From the NCBI GenBank assembly GCA_964493945.1, contig CAZBQG010000085.1, positions 1 to 16,061 on the forward strand: a stretch of 16,061 nucleotides of DNA, read 5' to 3'. The notes beneath the pieces are model-generated. The model was not told the origin of the DNA and did no database searches. It saw nothing but the letters and a program-made list of their open reading frames with translations. The DNA comes from CAZBQG01 sp964493945. GTDB lineage: Bacteria > Pseudomonadota > Alphaproteobacteria > Rhodospirillales > UBA2165. A program made the translations under genes and the position numbers. Shown piece after piece: positions 15,050 through 16,061 of the stretch; within the stretch, counting starts at the first letter, position 1; the number at the start of each line of letters is the position of its first letter.

Positions 15050-15077
15050 GCTGACAGGCTGACAGGCTGACAGGCTG
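15050..15077. repeat. 8-base tandem repeat (GCTGACAG), three full copies
   Basis: GCTGACAG is repeated exactly at 15050-15057, 15058-15065 and 15066-15073, with a partial fourth copy (GCTG) to 15077. It ends 12 bases before the RAYT-tail reading frame. It probably arose by slippage at the junction where the rest of the transposase was lost. Confidence 0.85.
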
Positions 15078-15089
15078 GCGGGCGGAAAA

Positions 15090-15290
15090 GTGAGCGGTGA
15101 AGTGCCCCGCGCCCAACGGCGTGCCGGGGCTCAAACCCTGGAGCCATACGAAGCGGCTATGCCGGGCCGAGACCAGGCCATCCGGGAGGCGTGGGCATCC
15201 GGGGCCTACAGCCTGGCTGAGATCGGCAGGCATTTCGGCATTCAATACAGCCGGGTATGCCATGTCGCAAGCGCAAAACGCAAGACCTGA
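15090..15290 (+). pseudogene. C-terminal remnant of a REP-associated tyrosine transposase (RAYT/Y1 type)
   Basis: The frame from GTG 15090 encodes 66 residues ending GRDQAIREAWASGAYSLAEI then GRHFGIQYSRVCHVASAKRKT. This is the C-terminal helix-turn-helix tail of RAYT-type transposases, in which a conserved phrase of the form RDxAIxxAYxSGxYxxxEIxxHFGxHYxxVSR recurs (family knowledge). The N-terminal HUH nuclease domain with its catalytic Tyr is absent; sequence upstream of 15090 is instead the 8-base tandem repeat and AT-rich DNA. It is therefore a non-functional remnant, unless the start is a domesticated small DNA-binding protein, for which there is no sign such as a good ribosome site. Confidence 0.68.
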
Positions 15291-15367
15291 CCCCGTGCTT
15301 TGTGACCCCGGACCATGACCCCGGACCACCAGCCTCACTCTGTGTGCCGCAAGCACAAAACGCAAGA
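15266..15367 (+). repeat. Duplicated RAYT-tail sequence (imperfect direct repeat)
   Basis: CGCAAGCGCAAAACGCAAGA (15266-15285) recurs at 15348-15367 with one change, and the similarity fades out through the following CTGACCCCGTGCTTT and ATGAGGCCGCGCTTT. The first copy encodes the end of the RAYT remnant; the second lies in non-coding DNA. Between them is a 13-base exact tandem pair, TGACCCCGGACCA at 15303-15315 and 15316-15328. Confidence 0.75.
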
Positions 15368-15632
15368 TATGAGGCCGCGCTTTTTTGATTTTTCCATATG
15401 TGAATTATCGTTAATCATCCGATGACCTTTCGATTCTGGCTAGGTGAAGTTGGGCTGGAGGTCTTGGATTAATTGTCAAAAATTCTTCGCCTCATTGTTG
15501 TAATTCCACTCATATAGTGTTACAGAATTGCGCTCCGCTCCCACGGCGGGACAACATAGTGTAAGCCCGTCATGCGTAGGCCCGAAGGAGCCGGCAACCT
15601 CCTCGGGTTCACCGGAGCGCACCTCTTTCTAT
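15291..15632. other. Gene-poor stretch between the transposase remnant and the nuclease-like gene
   Basis: Apart from the duplicated tail and the inverted-repeat element, I see no supported gene here. Positions 15385-15528 are more A+T-rich than the surrounding sequence and show no coding pattern. A 65-codon plus-strand frame (15528-15725, TTG start) covers the folded element and runs opposite the nuclease-like gene, so I treat it as spurious. Confidence 0.5.
15529..15621. repeat. Folded inverted-repeat element, candidate structured RNA or mobile-element end
   Basis: The outer arms TGCGCTCCG (15529-15537) and CGGAGCGCA (15613-15621) are perfect 9-base complements. Inside are two hairpins. 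One pairs GCGGG (15546-15550) with CCCGT (15566-15570), including one G-T pair. The stronger one pairs 15581-15590 with 15599-15607: nine pairs, one bulged A at 15586 and an eight-base loop. The result is a 93-base three-way junction. It lacks the T-arm of a tRNA and the GTTRRRY/RYYYAAC ends of an integron attC site. It lies 11 bases beyond the stop of the nuclease-like gene on the reverse strand. Confidence 0.6.
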
Positions 15633-15979
15633 TCACTTCACGCCCTTTCCGAAGAAAAGTGGCCCACTGATTTTGTCAAGATCAAGTGGCAGGTCAAGAG
15701 CTTCGCCTATTTTGTAGCCGCTTAATAACCATGTGGGATCCTGTCCTTTTTTCCTTTCATTCTAAAGAGAACTGCTCTTGTTCCATTGTGCTCCAATATC
15801 AAATGGCTTGGTGAAGAAGGTTTCTTGACACCTTTGGCTATCGCCTCAAGTATTCCCTCGACTGCCTCAGGACCATGCTTCGCCAAAATATATGATAGGC
15901 CCCAACCTTTGACATAATTTTTGCTCACCTCCGGAGTTCCCCAATGCAAGTGTATGGCACCGACATCCTTGCAGTGCAT
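15633..15979 (-). pseudogene. Small barnase/BECR-superfamily nuclease-like gene with one frameshift
   Basis: Reverse strand from ATG 15979: GAIHLHWGTPEVSKNYVKGW then GLSYILAKHG (His35), AIAKGV, HLILEHNGTRAVLFR. After the A6 run near 15752-15757 the frame ends at a TAA at 15722-15724. Adding one base to that run continues the protein as GQDPTWLLSGYKIGEALDLP down to a TGA at 15633-15635, giving about 115 residues. Gly-x-Gly-Leu-x-x-Ile-x-x-Lys-His, a central hydrophobic strand and a closing WLL[T/S]GY are marks of the barnase/EndoU/colicin E5-like (BECR) nuclease domains found at the ends of phage MuF-type and polymorphic-toxin proteins. A stop codon lies in frame just upstream of the ATG, so the domain stands alone or has lost its carrier protein. 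No immunity or antitoxin gene is recognisable next to it, but the window ends 82 bases upstream. Confidence 0.6.
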
Positions 15980-16061
15980 GGCGCTTTTCCCTTAGGGAAT
16001 AATTGGCGCACGAGACCATTGGTGTTTTCGTTTGTGCCACACTGATGGGAAGCGTATGGAT
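15980..16061. other. Right edge of the window, no gene recognised
   Basis: Eighty-two bases upstream of the nuclease-like gene. They contain the second copy of the 13-base direct repeat and an interrupted palindrome TTCCCTTAGGGAA (15987-15999). No coding pattern is identified; the reverse frame of the nuclease-like gene is closed by a TAA within the palindrome. Confidence 0.4.

Larger units (their letters stand above)
15012..16004. repeat. 13-base direct repeat bracketing the remnant-rich segment
   Basis: TTAGGGAATAATT occurs exactly at 15012-15024 and again at 15992-16004 in the same orientation, with differing bases on both sides. The two copies enclose the tandem repeat, RAYT tail, folded element and nuclease-like gene. 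They could be the duplicated ends of an inserted block or two copies of a transposon-end sequence; neither is proven. Confidence 0.45.

Noticed and set aside
15012..15080. Retron or group II intron
   Set aside because: No reverse transcriptase gene or domain V-like motif is visible anywhere in the window.
15529..15621. tRNA gene or integron attC site
   Set aside because: The segment lacks a T-arm and anticodon arm in the right places and lacks the GTTRRRY/RYYYAAC ends of attC.
15528..15725. 65-codon plus-strand frame with TTG start
   Set aside because: It covers the folded inverted-repeat element and overlaps the repaired nuclease-like gene; no ribosome site and no domain.
1..16061. CRISPR array
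   Set aside because: The only short repeats are the 8-base and 13-base tandem units near 15050 and 15303; no regularly spaced repeats with unique spacers exist.

Overview
The window looks like chromosomal DNA from a flagellated Gram-negative bacterium, most likely an alphaproteobacterium of the Rhodospirillales type. The evidence is the 5' end of a fliG of the form these bacteria carry, a flagellin-like gene, G+C-rich codon use with good Shine-Dalgarno sites, and tightly packed catabolic operons with 4-base overlaps. The taxonomic call is an inference from protein style, not from a marker gene.

Layout. Positions 1-194 hold the start of fliG (minus). Positions 381-2557 hold a minus-strand pair: a DUF3050 haem-oxygenase-like protein followed by a frameshifted M24/creatinase-fold protein. 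Divergent from these is a plus-strand operon at 2648-7139. It encodes the large and small subunits of a molybdopterin enzyme that closely resembles pyrogallol-phloroglucinol transhydroxylase, a carboxymuconolactone-decarboxylase-family protein and a cupin. A minus-strand operon (9774 down to 7136) encodes a BadI-like ring hydrolase, a MaoC-type hydratase and an MFS transporter. Next come a DUF938 methyltransferase (plus) and a short flagellin-like gene (minus) broken by an amber codon. A third plus-strand catabolic unit at 11395-14843 has an MFS exporter-like protein, a PimD-like acyl-CoA dehydrogenase and a multiply broken FAH-family hydrolase.

The last 1.2 kb (14844-16061) is different. It is a patch of repeats and remnants: an 8-base tandem repeat, the C-terminal tail of a REP-associated (RAYT) transposase, a duplicated copy of that tail sequence, a strongly folded inverted-repeat element, and a small frameshifted barnase/BECR-type nuclease-like gene.

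Taken together, the middle 12 kb reads as an aromatic or polyphenol catabolic island with flagellar genes on either side. The inferred flow is uptake by MFS carriers, hydroxyl-group rearrangement on the ring by the Mo enzyme, processing by the CMD and cupin proteins, and opening of a cyclic beta-keto acyl-CoA by the BadI-like hydrolase. Beta-oxidation-type steps (acyl-CoA dehydrogenase, MaoC hydratase) and diketone cleavage (FAH) would follow. A transhydroxylase-type enzyme beside a BadI-like hydrolase is the most novel feature, but the route and substrate are inference.

A caution applies throughout. Six separate breaks in three genes are each best repaired by restoring one lost base, most of them in homopolymer runs. 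This is the pattern of homopolymer undercalling in the read technology, although two in-frame stop codons (flagellin, FAH) are not explained that way.
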